From positions 248,001-312,000 of the forward strand of contig NZ_JAAMRF010000002.1 in the NCBI RefSeq assembly GCF_013522725.1: a stretch of DNA of 64,000 nucleotides, in the 5' to 3' direction. Both the position numbers and the translations under genes were made by a program. The stretch is from Stutzerimonas azotifigens. GTDB taxonomy: Bacteria; Pseudomonadota; Gammaproteobacteria; Pseudomonadales; Pseudomonadaceae. Every line of letters starts with the position of its first letter. Position 1 is the first letter of the stretch. Of this stretch, positions 7,574 through 18,686 are shown piece by piece. Under the pieces are notes generated by a model that saw only the letters and a program-made list of their open reading frames with translations, had not been told where the DNA came from and did no database searches.

Positions 7574-8548
7574 ATGAGCCTGCGAAATCTTCATGGCGCG
7601 GTGGTGGTGATCACTGGCGCTTCCAGCGGAATCGGACGCGCGGCAGCCCAGTGCTTCGCCCGCCACGGTGCGCGGCTGGTACTGGCCGCGCGCGACGAGC
7701 AAGCCCTGAACGATGCCGTAGGCGAATGCGAGCGCCTCGGCGCCGAGGCGATTGCCGTGCCCACCGACGTCACCTCCAGCGATTCGATGGAGGCGCTCGG
7801 CACCGCCGCGGCGGCGTTCGGCCAGGGCCGCATCGATGTCTGGGTCAACAATGCCGGTGTCGGGGCGGTCGGCGCGTTCGACGAGACGCCGCTCGATGCC
7901 CACGAGCAGGTGGTGCAGACCGACCTGCTTGGCTACCTGCGCGGCGCCCACGTGGTGCTGCCCTATTTCAAGCAGCAAAATTCCGGGGTGCTGATCAATA
8001 CCTTGTCGGTTGGCAGTTGGGTGGCGCAGCCCTTCGCGGTGGCCTATTCGGCGGCCAAGTACGGCTTGCGAGGCTTTTCCGAAGCCTTACGCGGGGAGCT
8101 GGCGAAATGGCCCGATATCCATGTTTGCGACGTGTATCCGGCCGTGGTCGATACCCCCGGTTTCCGCGACGGCGGCAACTATGCCGGGCGCTCGCTGCAG
8201 CCACCGCCACCGCTGTACGACCCACGCCGCGTTGCGACTGCCATGGTCGATCTGGCGATGCGCCCACGTCGCACCACCACGGTCGGCGCGACAGCCACTC
8301 TGTTGCGCATGGCGCATTTCCTCACGCCTGGCTTCGACCGCATCAACGGTCTGCTGACCGGCATGGCGCTGGGCCGCGCCGACCGTCTGCCGACCTCTTC
8401 GGGCAATCTGTTCCATCCGCCGTCGGGGCAGCGTCGGATCCACGGCGGCTGGCGTGGGGGCGAGCAGGGCGATCGCAAGATGCTGCTGGCTGGCGGCATT
8501 GCGGTAGGCCTGTTCGGGCTGTTCCTCTGCTGCCGACGCAAGGACTGA
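7574..8548 (+). CDS. SDR-family oxidoreductase with C-terminal membrane anchor
   Basis: 324 aa short-chain dehydrogenase. The Rossmann glycine motif TGASSGIG is at residues 14-21, NNAG at 92-95, and the catalytic Ser145, Tyr158 and Lys162 are in place. About 80 residues follow the core, ending in a hydrophobic segment (LLAGGIAVGLFGLFLCC) and a short basic tail, which looks like a C-terminal membrane anchor. A GGAGG site precedes the ATG. It lies 100 bases after the aldo/keto reductase gene and may be transcribed with it. Substrate unknown. Confidence 0.87.
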   Translation: MSLRNLHGAVVVITGASSGIGRAAAQCFARHGARLVLAARDEQALNDAVGECERLGAEAIAVPTDVTSSDSMEALGTAAAAFGQGRIDVWVNNAGVGAVGAFDETPLDAHEQVVQTDLLGYLRGAHVVLPYFKQQNSGVLINTLSVGSWVAQPFAVAYSAAKYGLRGFSEALRGELAKWPDIHVCDVYPAVVDTPGFRDGGNYAGRSLQPPPPLYDPRRVATAMVDLAMRPRRTTTVGATATLLRMAHFLTPGFDRINGLLTGMALGRADRLPTSSGNLFHPPSGQRRIHGGWRGGEQGDRKMLLAGGIAVGLFGLFLCCRRKD

Positions 8549-8587
8549 ACGTCCCCGCGCAGGCTCGCGCAACCGCGGGCCTGTCCG

Positions 8588-9517
8588 CTAGCGGCTGGCT
8601 TTTGGCGCGGCGCTGACGCCTTCGAGGGTGGCGAACGAGGTGTCCTTGGCGGTGAGGAGGAAGTCGCGCATGAACGGGGAGTCGAGCATGTCGGCGCGAA
8701 TGCCCGCGTGCAGCGTGGCGAACAGGCCCTTCTCGCCGAGCCGCTTGGCGGTCACGTAGCCACGCGCGCTGTATTCGTGCAGCGCCCAGTTGGGCAGGCA
8801 GCAGACCCCGCGCCCCGACGCCACCAGCTGCATCATCATCACCGTCAGCTCCGAGGTGCGCACCTGGGCGGGCTCAACGTCAGCCGGTTCGAGGAAACGG
8901 GTGAAGATATCCAGTCGGTCACGCTCGACCGGGTAGGTGATAAGGATCTCGCCGGCCAGATCCTCGGGTTTGATGTGCGGTCGGGTGGCCAGCGGATGCT
9001 GGTTGGCTACCGCCAACAGCGCTTCGTAGGTGAACAACGGGACGTAGGTGATGCCGGGCAGCTCGACCGGATCGGAAGTCACCACCAGATCCAGATCGCC
9101 GCGGGCCAGCGCCGGCAGCGGCGCAAACGAAAAGCCCGAGGCCAGGTCCAGCTCGACCTCCGGCCAGGCATCGCGGAACTGATCGATGGTCGGCATCAGC
9201 CATTGGAAGCAGCTGTGGCACTCGATGGCCATGTGCAGGCGTCCCGCCGTTCCGCCGGCCAGCCTGGCCAGGTCCCGCTCGGCGGCGCGCAGTTGCGGCA
9301 ACACCGAATCGGCCAGCTGCAGCAACCGCAGGCCGGCGCTGGTGAAGCGCACCGGGCGGGTCTTGCGCACGAACAGTTGCACGCCGAGCCGCTCTTCCAG
9401 CTCCTTGAACTGATGCGATAACGCCGATTGCGTGAGATGTAGCCGTTCGGCCGCTTCGACAAGGCTGTCGGTTTCACGCAGCGCATGAAGTGTCTTGAGG
9501 TGGCGTATTTCCAGCAT
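8588..9517 (-). CDS. metR: LysR-type regulator MetR
   Basis: 309 aa LysR-type transcriptional activator. The winged helix-turn-helix at residues 1-60 contains LTQSALSHQFKELEERLG. The effector domain carries ECHSCFQWLMP near residue 100, typical of MetR, which senses homocysteine and controls metE/metH and other methionine genes. The start ATG has no competing upstream start. A 13-bp TGAA-N5-TTCA MetR-type box lies 65 bases upstream, as expected for an autoregulated metR. No methionine synthase gene is adjacent. Confidence 0.92.
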   Translation of the reverse strand: MLEIRHLKTLHALRETDSLVEAAERLHLTQSALSHQFKELEERLGVQLFVRKTRPVRFTSAGLRLLQLADSVLPQLRAAERDLARLAGGTAGRLHMAIECHSCFQWLMPTIDQFRDAWPEVELDLASGFSFAPLPALARGDLDLVVTSDPVELPGITYVPLFTYEALLAVANQHPLATRPHIKPEDLAGEILITYPVERDRLDIFTRFLEPADVEPAQVRTSELTVMMMQLVASGRGVCCLPNWALHEYSARGYVTAKRLGEKGLFATLHAGIRADMLDSPFMRDFLLTAKDTSFATLEGVSAAPKASR

Positions 9518-9549
9518 GGAAGTCTCCGGGTCGTCCGTGAGTCGCTAGA

Positions 9550-9594
9550 TGAAACGTTTCAATAGCGTTGTTCGCTATCCATGAACATAGTTCA
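9550..9594. promoter_or_regulatory. MetR-type operator pair upstream of metR
   Basis: TGAACATAGTTCA at 9582-9594 is an exact match to the MetR consensus TGAA-NNWNN-TTCA. A second inverted repeat at 9550-9561, TGAA-N4-TTCA, is one base shorter between arms. Both sit in the 116-base gap between metR and the convergently placed end of the exoD-like gene, so metR autoregulation is the simplest reading. Confidence 0.65.
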
Positions 9595-9633
9595 TCACGA
9601 AAGTGTGTCCCAGCCTCCCATGACTGTCGAGTC

Positions 9634-10221
9634 TCAAAACAGCACCTGAATGAAGAGAAAGAGCAAGACGCCATAGAGACCGAGGGCCGCAAGGATCATC
9701 GCGCCATCGCGCGCCATCATCCCCAGGCCGAGCAGGGTCAGTATCACGCCGGCCAGCGAATTGGCGAAGGGAATCAGCTCCAGCGGCGGCATGGTGATCG
9801 CGACCAGCACGCAGAGAACGGCGGTGAGGCGTACCGCGATGCCCGTGGTGAGTATCTCCAGGCGCGGCCGCAGAATCCGGTCCACGTGCTTGGCCAGGCG
9901 ATGCAGGAAGCCCATCGCCTTGTCGTACTTGCGCCGCGAGGCGCTGCGTTGCAGCAGCCAGCGGGGTATCCAGAAGTGGTGGCGTCCGATCAACAGCTGC
10001 GTCGCGACCAGCACGATCATCACCGCGAAGAAGGTGGGCAGCCCGGGAATGCCTGAGAGCGGCGAGAGCACCAGTAGTCCCGGCACCAGCAGCAATACGC
10101 CAAAGCTGCGCTGCCCCGTAGCCTCGAGCATGCTGCCGATCGAGACCCGATCTTCGCCGTCGGCGGCGCCGTCCAGCTTCTGCAATACGGATTCGAGGTT
10201 TTCAGGCTGCGGATCGGTCAT
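9634..10221 (-). CDS. ExoD-family membrane protein
   Basis: 195 aa protein of the exopolysaccharide synthesis ExoD family. Residues about 1-35 are soluble; then come hydrophobic segments at about 38-58, 60-80, 125-145 and 150-195. The conserved PGLLVLSPLSGIPGLPTF block near residue 47 is characteristic. The biochemical role of ExoD is not established; it was first linked to exopolysaccharide production and alkali tolerance in rhizobia. It precedes metR on the same strand but with the operator region between, so it is probably its own unit. Confidence 0.82.
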   Translation of the reverse strand: MTDPQPENLESVLQKLDGAADGEDRVSIGSMLEATGQRSFGVLLLVPGLLVLSPLSGIPGLPTFFAVMIVLVATQLLIGRHHFWIPRWLLQRSASRRKYDKAMGFLHRLAKHVDRILRPRLEILTTGIAVRLTAVLCVLVAITMPPLELIPFANSLAGVILTLLGLGMMARDGAMILAALGLYGVLLFLFIQVLF

Positions 10222-10383
10222 CGTGAGCGCTCTTCCTTCGGGGCTCAGGGTTAGAAACCCGCCGGGGCCAACAATTCAAACATGAGCGATGCGATGCAGT
10301 CTGGCGAGCAATGATGAGACGAGTTAATCGATGCACCTGGCTGCACGCTCTTCACTCTGAGCGGCGCGCGCGGTCGAGCGCGG

Positions 10384-11928
10384 TCAGGCCAGGCGCGACA
10401 GTTCGAAAGGAGGCAGGGTGTCCAGGGGGCGTTCGTCGAGATAGCGTGCCAGGGCGAGCTGCTCCTGGGGTTGCATGAAAAGGCCGAGCTTGCTGCGTCG
10501 CCAGAGGATGTCTTCGGCGCTCTGGGCCCATTCCTCTGCGACCAGATAGTCGACCTCGCGGGCATGGAGGTCCGCGCCGAAGCACTGGCCCAGGTCGCCA
10601 AGCGAGGCGGCGTCCTGCAGCACCACCCAGCTGCGGCTGCCATAGCTGCGCGCCCAGCGCCGCGCCAGCGGCTCGGGAAGCCAGGGGTGCGCGGCGCGCA
10701 GCTCGGCGACCAGCCCGTCGATGGAGGACACCGCTTCGCCACCGGGGAGCGGTGCGCGGGCAGTCCAGGGCGATCGCATGTGGGGGAACCAGGGTCGCAG
10801 TTGCGCCAGCGCGGCCTCGGCGAGCTTGCGGTAGGTGGTCAGCTTACCGCCGAACACCGACAGCAACGGTGCCTCGCCCGGGTGCGCGGCCAGCGACAGG
10901 GTGTAGTCGCGGGTGATCACCGACGGCTCGTCCGACTCGTCGTCGCACAGCGGTCGCACGCCCGAGTAACTGTGAATGATGTCGCTGCGCTGCAGTTGAC
11001 GCTTGAAATGGGCGTTGCAGATGTCCAGCAGATAGTCCATCTCGTCCGCGCCGATGCGCACCCGCGCCGGATCGCCCAGGTATTCGCGGTCGGTGGTGCC
11101 GATCAGCGTGAAGCGTTCCAGGTAGGGGATGGCGAAGACGATCCTGCGGTCTTCGTTTTGCAGAATGTAGGCGTTATCGCCCTCGTATAGGCGCGGCACG
11201 ATCAGGTGGCTCCCCTGGATCAGGCGAACCCCGTATGGCGAGGTCTGCTTGAGGTCTTCGCGGATGAACTGGGCGACCCAGGGCCCCGCCGCATTGACCA
11301 GTCCGCGCGCCCGTACCGAGTAGAGGCTGCCGTCGGCTCGCTCGAGGTGCAGGTGCCAGAGGCCCTTGCTGCGCCGGGCACTGACGCAGCGGGTGCGGGT
11401 ATGCAGGTGCGCTCCTTTTTCTCGGGCGGCAATGGCGTTGATCACTACCAACCGGGCGTCATCGACCCAGCAATCGGAATATTCGAAACCGTGGTGAATC
11501 TCGGCCTTCAACGGGCTGTCGGCGCCGAAGCGTAGGCCGCGCGAAGCCGGCAGCTTCTCGCGCTTGCCGAGGTGATCGTAGAGAAACAGGCCGGCGCGAA
11601 TCATCCAGGCCGCCCGCAGGTGCGGGCGGTGCGGCAGGACGAAACGCATGGGGAATACGATATGGGGTGCCTTGGCGAGCAAAACCTCCCGCTCGGCCAG
11701 CGCCTCGCGTACCAGCCGGAACTCGTAGAGCTCCAGGTAGCGCAAGCCCCCATGGATCAGCTTGCTGCTGGCCGAGGAGGTGTGCTGAGCCAGATCCTCC
11801 GCCTCGCAGAGAAACACCGACAGACCACGACCGGCCGCGTCTGCGGCGATGCCCACGCCATTGATGCCACCGCCCACGACGGCCAGGTCGTAGACTTCCG
11901 CCAGTGGCGCATGAGGGGTCCGGGTCAT
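10384..11928 (-). CDS. glpD: Aerobic glycerol-3-phosphate dehydrogenase
   Basis: 514 aa FAD-dependent enzyme that oxidises sn-glycerol 3-phosphate to dihydroxyacetone phosphate and passes electrons to quinone at the inner membrane. The dinucleotide motif GGGINGVG is at residues 19-26, the HTSSASSKLIHGGLRY signature near 54, and YSGVRPL near 320. I chose the ATG at 11928: the family begins a few residues before the FAD motif, while the longer frame to 12066 adds unrelated residues. The gene stands alone here; the usual glpF, glpK and glpR neighbours are not in the window. Confidence 0.93.
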   Translation of the reverse strand: MTRTPHAPLAEVYDLAVVGGGINGVGIAADAAGRGLSVFLCEAEDLAQHTSSASSKLIHGGLRYLELYEFRLVREALAEREVLLAKAPHIVFPMRFVLPHRPHLRAAWMIRAGLFLYDHLGKREKLPASRGLRFGADSPLKAEIHHGFEYSDCWVDDARLVVINAIAAREKGAHLHTRTRCVSARRSKGLWHLHLERADGSLYSVRARGLVNAAGPWVAQFIREDLKQTSPYGVRLIQGSHLIVPRLYEGDNAYILQNEDRRIVFAIPYLERFTLIGTTDREYLGDPARVRIGADEMDYLLDICNAHFKRQLQRSDIIHSYSGVRPLCDDESDEPSVITRDYTLSLAAHPGEAPLLSVFGGKLTTYRKLAEAALAQLRPWFPHMRSPWTARAPLPGGEAVSSIDGLVAELRAAHPWLPEPLARRWARSYGSRSWVVLQDAASLGDLGQCFGADLHAREVDYLVAEEWAQSAEDILWRRSKLGLFMQPQEQLALARYLDERPLDTLPPFELSRLA

Positions 11929-11961
11929 GGAAACACCTGTCGTCGATGATGAAACGCTGTT

Positions 11962-11973
11962 TTCGCTTTCGAA
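11962..11973. promoter_or_regulatory. GlpR-like operator upstream of glpD
   Basis: TTCG-CTTT-CGAA is a perfect palindromic half-site pair matching the core of DeoR-family GlpR operators, and it lies about 35 bases before the glpD ATG. Repression of glpD by GlpR is known in Pseudomonas; the match itself is short, so this is a candidate only. Confidence 0.4.
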
Positions 11974-12140
11974 CCAGACTAGGCCGGTCGCACGGGTACG
12001 AGCGGCAGCATCCTCGTGGGTCATTCGGATTGGGCCCGGCTCCGCCAGTAAAGTTCGCCGCGCCAAGAGCGCCCTTGGTCAACCGCGGCCGACACTGTGG
12101 GGTAGAGTTCCAGTGACTATTCTCGCGATCAGCACAAGCG

Positions 12141-12180
12141 AAAAAGCGGCGATCCGCAGTCGTACGGGCAGGATCGCCGC
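12141..12180 (-). terminator. Hairpin with U-tract in the region upstream of glpD
   Basis: Arms of ten perfect base pairs (12146-12155 with 12171-12180) enclose a 15-base loop, and five U residues follow on the minus strand (12141-12145). The only minus-strand gene further upstream, mltF, ends at 12739 beyond the opposing ybaK gene. It may therefore stop readthrough from mltF, or lie in a long glpD leader as an attenuator; sequence alone does not decide. Confidence 0.5.
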
Positions 12181-12251
12181 CAGGAGCGGGGCTGGATGAC
12201 GCGGTGTCGCTGGGCTACTGTAGAGGCCTTACCCGCCTTTCATTATCGAAC

Positions 12252-12722
12252 ATGACGCCTGCCATCGATCTGCTGAAGAAGGCCCGTGCCGAACACCGGG
12301 TCCACAGCTATACCCATGACCCCAAATCCCCGTCCTATGGCCTCGAAGCCGCCGAAAAGCTCGGGTTGGACCCAGCCCGGGTGTTCAAGACCCTGCTGGT
12401 GGCGAGCGAGAAGAACGAACTGCTGGTCGCGGTGGTGCCCGTGGTGGGCAATCTTGACCTCAAGGCCCTGGCGCAGGCGGCTGGTGTGAAGAAAGTCGAC
12501 ATGGCCGACCCGCAGGCAGCGCAGCGCGCGACTGGCTATCTGGTCGGAGGGATAAGCCCGCTGGGGCAGAAGAAGCGTTTGCGCACCTTTATCGATGACT
12601 CGGCCAGGGCGCACGCATCGATCTACGTGAGTGCTGGTCGGCGCGGTCTTGAGGTGGAGTTGCAGGCCGAGGTGCTGGCCGAACGGACCGGAGCGACGTT
12701 CGCCGCGATCGGGCGTTACTGA
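12252..12722 (+). CDS. ybaK: Cys-tRNA(Pro)/Cys-tRNA(Cys) deacylase YbaK
   Basis: 156 aa editing protein of the YbaK/EbsC family that hydrolyses mischarged Cys-tRNA(Pro) in the cytoplasm. Signatures seen: TPAIDLLKKA at the start, FKTLLVASEK with the conserved Lys near residue 37, and GYLVGGISPLGQKK near 97. The ATG at 12252 fits the family's N-terminus; an upstream GTG-type start at 12204 would add unlike residues. It converges with mltF, whose stop lies 17 bases away. Confidence 0.9.
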   Translation: MTPAIDLLKKARAEHRVHSYTHDPKSPSYGLEAAEKLGLDPARVFKTLLVASEKNELLVAVVPVVGNLDLKALAQAAGVKKVDMADPQAAQRATGYLVGGISPLGQKKRLRTFIDDSARAHASIYVSAGRRGLEVELQAEVLAERTGATFAAIGRY

Positions 12723-12738
12723 GGGCGCTGCCCTCGTG

Positions 12739-14665
<1,927 letters not shown>

Positions 14666-14962
14666 ATGACCGACAGCCCCATCAAACCCTGGTTCGTCTA
14701 TCTGGTGCGTGCCGCCAATGGCGCGCTCTACTGCGGCATCAGCGACGATGCGCAGCGCCGCTTCGCCGAACACCAGCGCGGGCGCGGTGCGCGCTTCTTC
14801 CATTCCAGTCCGGCCGTCGCACTGGTGTACGTGGAGCCCTGCACGAGCAAGGGCGATGCGCTACGGCGTGAGCGCTCGATCAAACAGCTGCGCAAGTCAG
14901 CGAAGGAAGCGCTGGTGTCCGCCGCGGACCCCGCCTTGCTGAATGATCCGGTAATCGCCTGA
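14666..14962 (+). CDS. GIY-YIG domain protein, UPF0213/YhbQ type
   Basis: 98 aa single-domain GIY-YIG protein. The signature is split over [18 protein letters not shown] (residues 9-26), followed by the conserved Arg in DAQRRFAEH and the Glu-containing end RRERSIKQL. Members resemble the nuclease domain of UvrC and homing enzymes, but the cellular role of the stand-alone YhbQ group is not well defined. The gene is on its own, about 66 bases before the GST gene. Confidence 0.85.
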   Translation: MTDSPIKPWFVYLVRAANGALYCGISDDAQRRFAEHQRGRGARFFHSSPAVALVYVEPCTSKGDALRRERSIKQLRKSAKEALVSAADPALLNDPVIA

Positions 14963-15028
14963 AGCGATAGGCCAGGGCCTGCGGGGCGGGTAAGCTGCCC
15001 GTCCAAGAAGAAATCTGCGGAGCCCGTC

Positions 15029-15964
15029 ATGCACGATCTGATCCTGCACCACTATCCGACATCCCCGTTCGCCGAAAAGGCCCGGCTCATGCTCGGCTTC
15101 AAGCAACTGTCCTGGCGTTCGGTCAGCATTCCGCCGGTGATGCCCAAGCCGGACCTGACGGCCCTGACCGGCGGCTATCGGCGGACTCCGGTCTTGCAGG
15201 TCGGCGCCGATATCTACTGCGACACGGCGATGATCGCGCGGCGCCTGGAAGCGGAAAAGGCGACCCCGGCCCTGTTTCCGGAAGGGCAAGAGTTCGTCGT
15301 CGCACAGCTGGCCCAGTGGGCCGACTCGACCCTCTTTCTCACGGCGGTCAGCCTGGTATTCCAGCCCGACTCGATGGCGGCCCGCTTCGCCAAGGCCCCG
15401 GCCGAATTCGTACAGGTCTTCAGCAAGGACCGCGCGGCGCTGTTCAGTGGTGGCAACGTCAGTCGGGTGCCGCTCGAGCAGGCCAAGCACCAGTGGCCGA
15501 CCCTGATGGGCCGGCTGGAGCAGCAACTGTCACGCAGCTCCGGCGAATACCTGCTCGGTGCGCCGTCGCTCGCCGATATCGCCGTGGCGCATTGCCTGTG
15601 GTTCCTCAAGGGCAACACGGTGACCTCGCCGCTGGTCGACGACTACCCGCACATCGCCGCCTGGCTTGGACGAGTGCTGAGTGTCGGGCATGGCTCGTTC
15701 ACCGAGCTCTCGTCGGGCGAGGCGGTCGAGGTGGCGCGCAATGCGGCGCCTGGCGACCTGCCAGCCAGCGAATTCCGCGACCCTAACGGATTCGCCCCAG
15801 GGCAGGCGGTGTCCATTGCCGCGGTGGACTACGGAGTCGATCCGGTCGAGGGTGAACTGGTCTATACCGACGCCGAAACCCTGGTGCTGCGCCGCGAAGA
15901 CGAGCGGGCGGGGACGCTGCACGTGCACTTCCCGCGTAACGGCTACCGGATCGAAGCCCGCTGA
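15029..15964 (+). CDS. Glutathione S-transferase family protein with extra C-terminal domain
   Basis: 311 aa. Residues 1-80 form the thioredoxin-like GST N-domain (LHHYPTSPFAEKARL at 6-20, with the TPVLQVG cis-Pro segment near 52). Residues about 95-215 form the helical C-domain (SLADIAVAH N-capping box). About 85 residues follow that are not part of GST and look all-beta: PGQAVSIAAVDYGVDP, then EGELVYTDAETLVLRR. Standard GSTs are 200-220 aa. Substrate is unknown; the added domain may confer specificity or partner binding. Confidence 0.82.
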   Translation: MHDLILHHYPTSPFAEKARLMLGFKQLSWRSVSIPPVMPKPDLTALTGGYRRTPVLQVGADIYCDTAMIARRLEAEKATPALFPEGQEFVVAQLAQWADSTLFLTAVSLVFQPDSMAARFAKAPAEFVQVFSKDRAALFSGGNVSRVPLEQAKHQWPTLMGRLEQQLSRSSGEYLLGAPSLADIAVAHCLWFLKGNTVTSPLVDDYPHIAAWLGRVLSVGHGSFTELSSGEAVEVARNAAPGDLPASEFRDPNGFAPGQAVSIAAVDYGVDPVEGELVYTDAETLVLRREDERAGTLHVHFPRNGYRIEAR

Positions 15965-15971
15965 GCCGAGG

Positions 15972-15997
15972 GACGGGCTGCAAGTGGGCGGCCCGTC
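15972..15997. terminator. Hairpin between the convergent GST and uppP genes
   Basis: Perfect seven-base arms GACGGGC/GCCCGTC enclose a 12-base loop in the 38-base gap between two convergent genes. There is no clear U-tract on either strand, so it is a weak terminator candidate. Confidence 0.4.
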
Positions 15998-16002
15998 TAG
16001 CC

Positions 16003-16806
16003 TCAGAGCATGAAGGCGATGATCAACAGCACCACGCCGAGGACCAGCCGGTAAATCACGAACGGCAGCATACCGAGCCTGTCCAGCGCGGCGAGGAACA
16101 GCTTAATGCAGAGAAATGCCGACACGAACGACAGGCCGGCGCCCCAGGCGACATCTGCCCATTGTGCATCGGTGCCCGATTGCGCCAGTTCCACCGCCTT
16201 GAGCCCGCCCGCAGCGAGAATCAGCGGGATCGACAGCAGGAAGGAGAAACGCGCCGCCGCTTGACGGGTGAAGCCCAGCAGCAGCGCCGCCGTCATGGTG
16301 ATGCCCGAGCGGGAAGTGCCCGGAATCAGCGCCAGGGCCTGGGCGATGCCGATCAACAGGGCACGTTTCCAGGTCAGTTGATCGAGTTCGACGACCCGCT
16401 TGCCGTGTACGTCCGCCCACCAGAGCACCAGGCCGAACACGATGGTGCTTGCCGCGATCACCAGCATCGAGCGGGTGTAGGTCTCGATGTAGCTTTCCAT
16501 CAGGACGCCAATCAGGCCGGCCGGGATGGTGCCGATGATGATTGCCCAGCCGAGCCGGCTCTCGGGGCTCGCCTGTTGCCTGAAGACGTGCCGGCACCAG
16601 CCGCGTGACGTGGTAGCCACCTCATGGCGGAAGGCGATGAGCACGGCCAACAGCGTGCCGACGTGTACCGCGACGTCGAAGGCCTGGCCCTGATCGGGCC
16701 AGCCGAGGACCTGGGAAGGCAGAATCAGATGAGCCGAAGACGAAACCGGGATGAACTCGGTGATGCCCTGGAGCAGGGACAGAACCACAAGGTGAAGCCA
16801 ATCCAT
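16003..16806 (-). CDS. uppP: Undecaprenyl-diphosphatase
   Basis: 267 aa integral membrane enzyme (BacA/UppP) that dephosphorylates undecaprenyl diphosphate to recycle the lipid carrier for peptidoglycan and other envelope polymers. The two conserved motifs are present: EFIPVSSSAH at residues 17-26 and PGTSRSG near residue 168. Alternating hydrophobic segments account for about eight membrane helices. It is monocistronic, and overexpression is known to give bacitracin resistance in other species. Confidence 0.95.
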   Translation of the reverse strand: MDWLHLVVLSLLQGITEFIPVSSSAHLILPSQVLGWPDQGQAFDVAVHVGTLLAVLIAFRHEVATTSRGWCRHVFRQQASPESRLGWAIIIGTIPAGLIGVLMESYIETYTRSMLVIAASTIVFGLVLWWADVHGKRVVELDQLTWKRALLIGIAQALALIPGTSRSGITMTAALLLGFTRQAAARFSFLLSIPLILAAGGLKAVELAQSGTDAQWADVAWGAGLSFVSAFLCIKLFLAALDRLGMLPFVIYRLVLGVVLLIIAFML

Positions 16807-17010
16807 TGAATATCCTTACCGTTTCGGGGCGAGCAACCGCTCTGGCCAGGCCATGTGACTGGAAAACGGTTCCATTTATCCCTTCGCAGTGACAGCTTTT
16901 TCGTTCTGTTCAGCCAAGCGACAGCGAACCGAAGCTTCGGCCAGGGGGAAAATGGTCCTTCGGAAACGGCACCGAGCGGGCGAAGCGCGAGGACACGTTC
17001 GCCTCGAACG

Positions 17011-18018
17011 CTAGTCCTTGCGACGTTTGAGCTGGTCGACGAGCTGGGTCGGCAGCTGGCGGATGATCAGCATGTCGCGCGCTTCGTCGTATTCGATCTT
17101 CGAGCCCAGCAGGTGGGCCTCGAAACTGATCGACAGGCCTTCGGCGCGTCCGGTGAAGCGGCGAAACTGGTTGAGCGTGCGCTTGTCCGGCGGAATCTCG
17201 GGAGACAGCCCGTAATCCTTGTTGCGGATGTGCTCGTAGAACGCCTTTGGCCGTTCCTCGTCGATGACCCCGGACAATTCTTCCAGGGTCATGGGTTCGC
17301 CGAGCTTGGCCTGGGTGCTGGCGTAATCCACCAGTGCGGTGGTCTTCTGTCGCGCCTGTTCTTCGGGCAGGTCCTCGCTTTCGACGTAGTCGCTGAAGGC
17401 CTTGAGCAGGGTGCGCGTTTCGCCTGGCGCGTCGACGCCTTCCTGGCAACCGATGAAGTCGCGGAAATACTCCGAGACCTTCTTGCCGTTCTTGCCCTTG
17501 ATGAACGAGATGTACTGCTTGGATTGGCGATTGTTCTGCCATTCGGAGAGGTTGATCCGTGCCGCCAGGTGGAGCTGGCTCAGGTCAAGGTGCTTGGCCG
17601 GCGCCACCTCCAGGGATTCGGTGACCGTCACGCCTTCGCTGTGGTGCAGCAGGGCGATCGCCAGGTAGTCCGTCATGCCCTGCTGGTAGTGAGCGAACAG
17701 CACATGACCGCCGGTGGAGAGGTTCGATTCCTCCATCAGCTTCTGCAGGTGCTCGACCGCCTGGCGGCTGAACGCGGTGAAATCCTGGGCGCTTTCGAGG
17801 TATTGGCCGAGCCAGCCACTGAACGGATAGGCCCCCGACTCGCTGTGAAAATAACCCCAGGCCTTGCCCTGCTTGGCGTTATAGCTTTCGTTGAGGTCCG
17901 CCAGCAGGTTTTCCATCGCCTGGGAGTCGCCCAGCTCGCTGTCGCGTGCGTGCAGCACGGCGGGCGTGCCGTCGGGTTTTTTCTCGATAAGGTGGACGAT
18001 GCAGTGGCGAATCGGCAT
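17011..18018 (-). CDS. yejK: Nucleoid-associated protein YejK/NdpA
   Basis: 335 aa protein of the 37-kDa nucleoid-associated family. It starts [17 protein letters not shown] as the family does, has [27 protein letters not shown] near residue 86, and [10 protein letters not shown] near 150. In Escherichia coli it is found on the nucleoid; the mechanism is unclear, though a link to topoisomerase has been reported. Length matches. No yejL-like gene is adjacent. Confidence 0.92.
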   Translation of the reverse strand: MPIRHCIVHLIEKKPDGTPAVLHARDSELGDSQAMENLLADLNESYNAKQGKAWGYFHSESGAYPFSGWLGQYLESAQDFTAFSRQAVEHLQKLMEESNLSTGGHVLFAHYQQGMTDYLAIALLHHSEGVTVTESLEVAPAKHLDLSQLHLAARINLSEWQNNRQSKQYISFIKGKNGKKVSEYFRDFIGCQEGVDAPGETRTLLKAFSDYVESEDLPEEQARQKTTALVDYASTQAKLGEPMTLEELSGVIDEERPKAFYEHIRNKDYGLSPEIPPDKRTLNQFRRFTGRAEGLSISFEAHLLGSKIEYDEARDMLIIRQLPTQLVDQLKRRKD

Positions 18019-18479
18019 GGGATCTACTCGTATAGCAAGGCCGCTCGGGGCGGATCATCAAACCGCGAAGTGTACCTCAGCGACCCGGGCACCGGGTGCT
18101 GGCACTGGCTTCGGGCAGTCGGGAAAAACAATCGGATGGACGGTGGTGCGGCGGGTCGCCCAAGGCCTTCAATCCTGCTGGAGGCTCGGTATCATGCGGC
18201 CTTCGGGCCTGCCAGGCAGACGTTTTGCGATGTTGAAAGGCCATGCTCTGCGGCTTTGCGGAAAGCCGGCTTGATAACCGTATTGGCATGGCTGGCACGA
18301 TTCGTGGAATCAAATCGCGCCGCTTCGCTCAAAGCTTGAGTATCGGGTGTGCCTGTGGGCGGATTGCAGCATTCAGTGATGAGATTCTTGTCATTGCCGC
18401 AGCCTCAGGCGTTGTCGCGGAACTGTCACCAATAACGAGTAAAACGCTGCCGCATGCAGTTTTTTGGAGTAGTTGAACC
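18019..18479. other. Intergenic region upstream of yejK and the small conserved gene
   Basis: A 461-base divergent gap. TGGCACG occurs at about 18291, resembling a sigma-54 -24 element, but the expected TTGC at -12 is absent. A frame through the stretch on the plus strand shows no family features. Promoters for yejK and the small gene must lie here, but I cannot place them. Confidence 0.45.
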
Positions 18480-18671
18480 ATGTCCACCCTCACCGAACTT
18501 GCTCAGCAAATCGCTAAACTCTACCCGCTCAAGGACAAGGCGGCCGGTAAGCGATACCGCGTGGTGGGCGAGTTGGCCGGTATGACCGAGCTCGAAGAGA
18601 TCAATGGTGAGCCGCGCTATATCCAGACGCTGTCCCTGAAGGACAAGCAACTCTGGGACGTAGCGGTCTGA
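18480..18671 (+). CDS. Small conserved hypothetical protein
   Basis: 63 aa, no signal peptide, no Cys. Amphipathic start TELAQQIAKLYPLKDKAAGK, then a basic KRYRVV strand and two acid-rich turns, ending QLWDVAV. TTTTTTGGAG lies 11 bases before the ATG, which gives a good ribosome site. The composition and codon use fit a real gene, and I believe homologues exist in pseudomonads, but I assign no function. Confidence 0.7.
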   Translation: MSTLTELAQQIAKLYPLKDKAAGKRYRVVGELAGMTELEEINGEPRYIQTLSLKDKQLWDVAV

Positions 18672-18686
18672 CATCCACCCAGAGGT

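Noticed and set aside
18288-18305. Sigma-54 promoter at TGGCACG upstream of the small gene
   Set aside because: The -24 element is good, but the base positions that should read TTGC at -12 do not.
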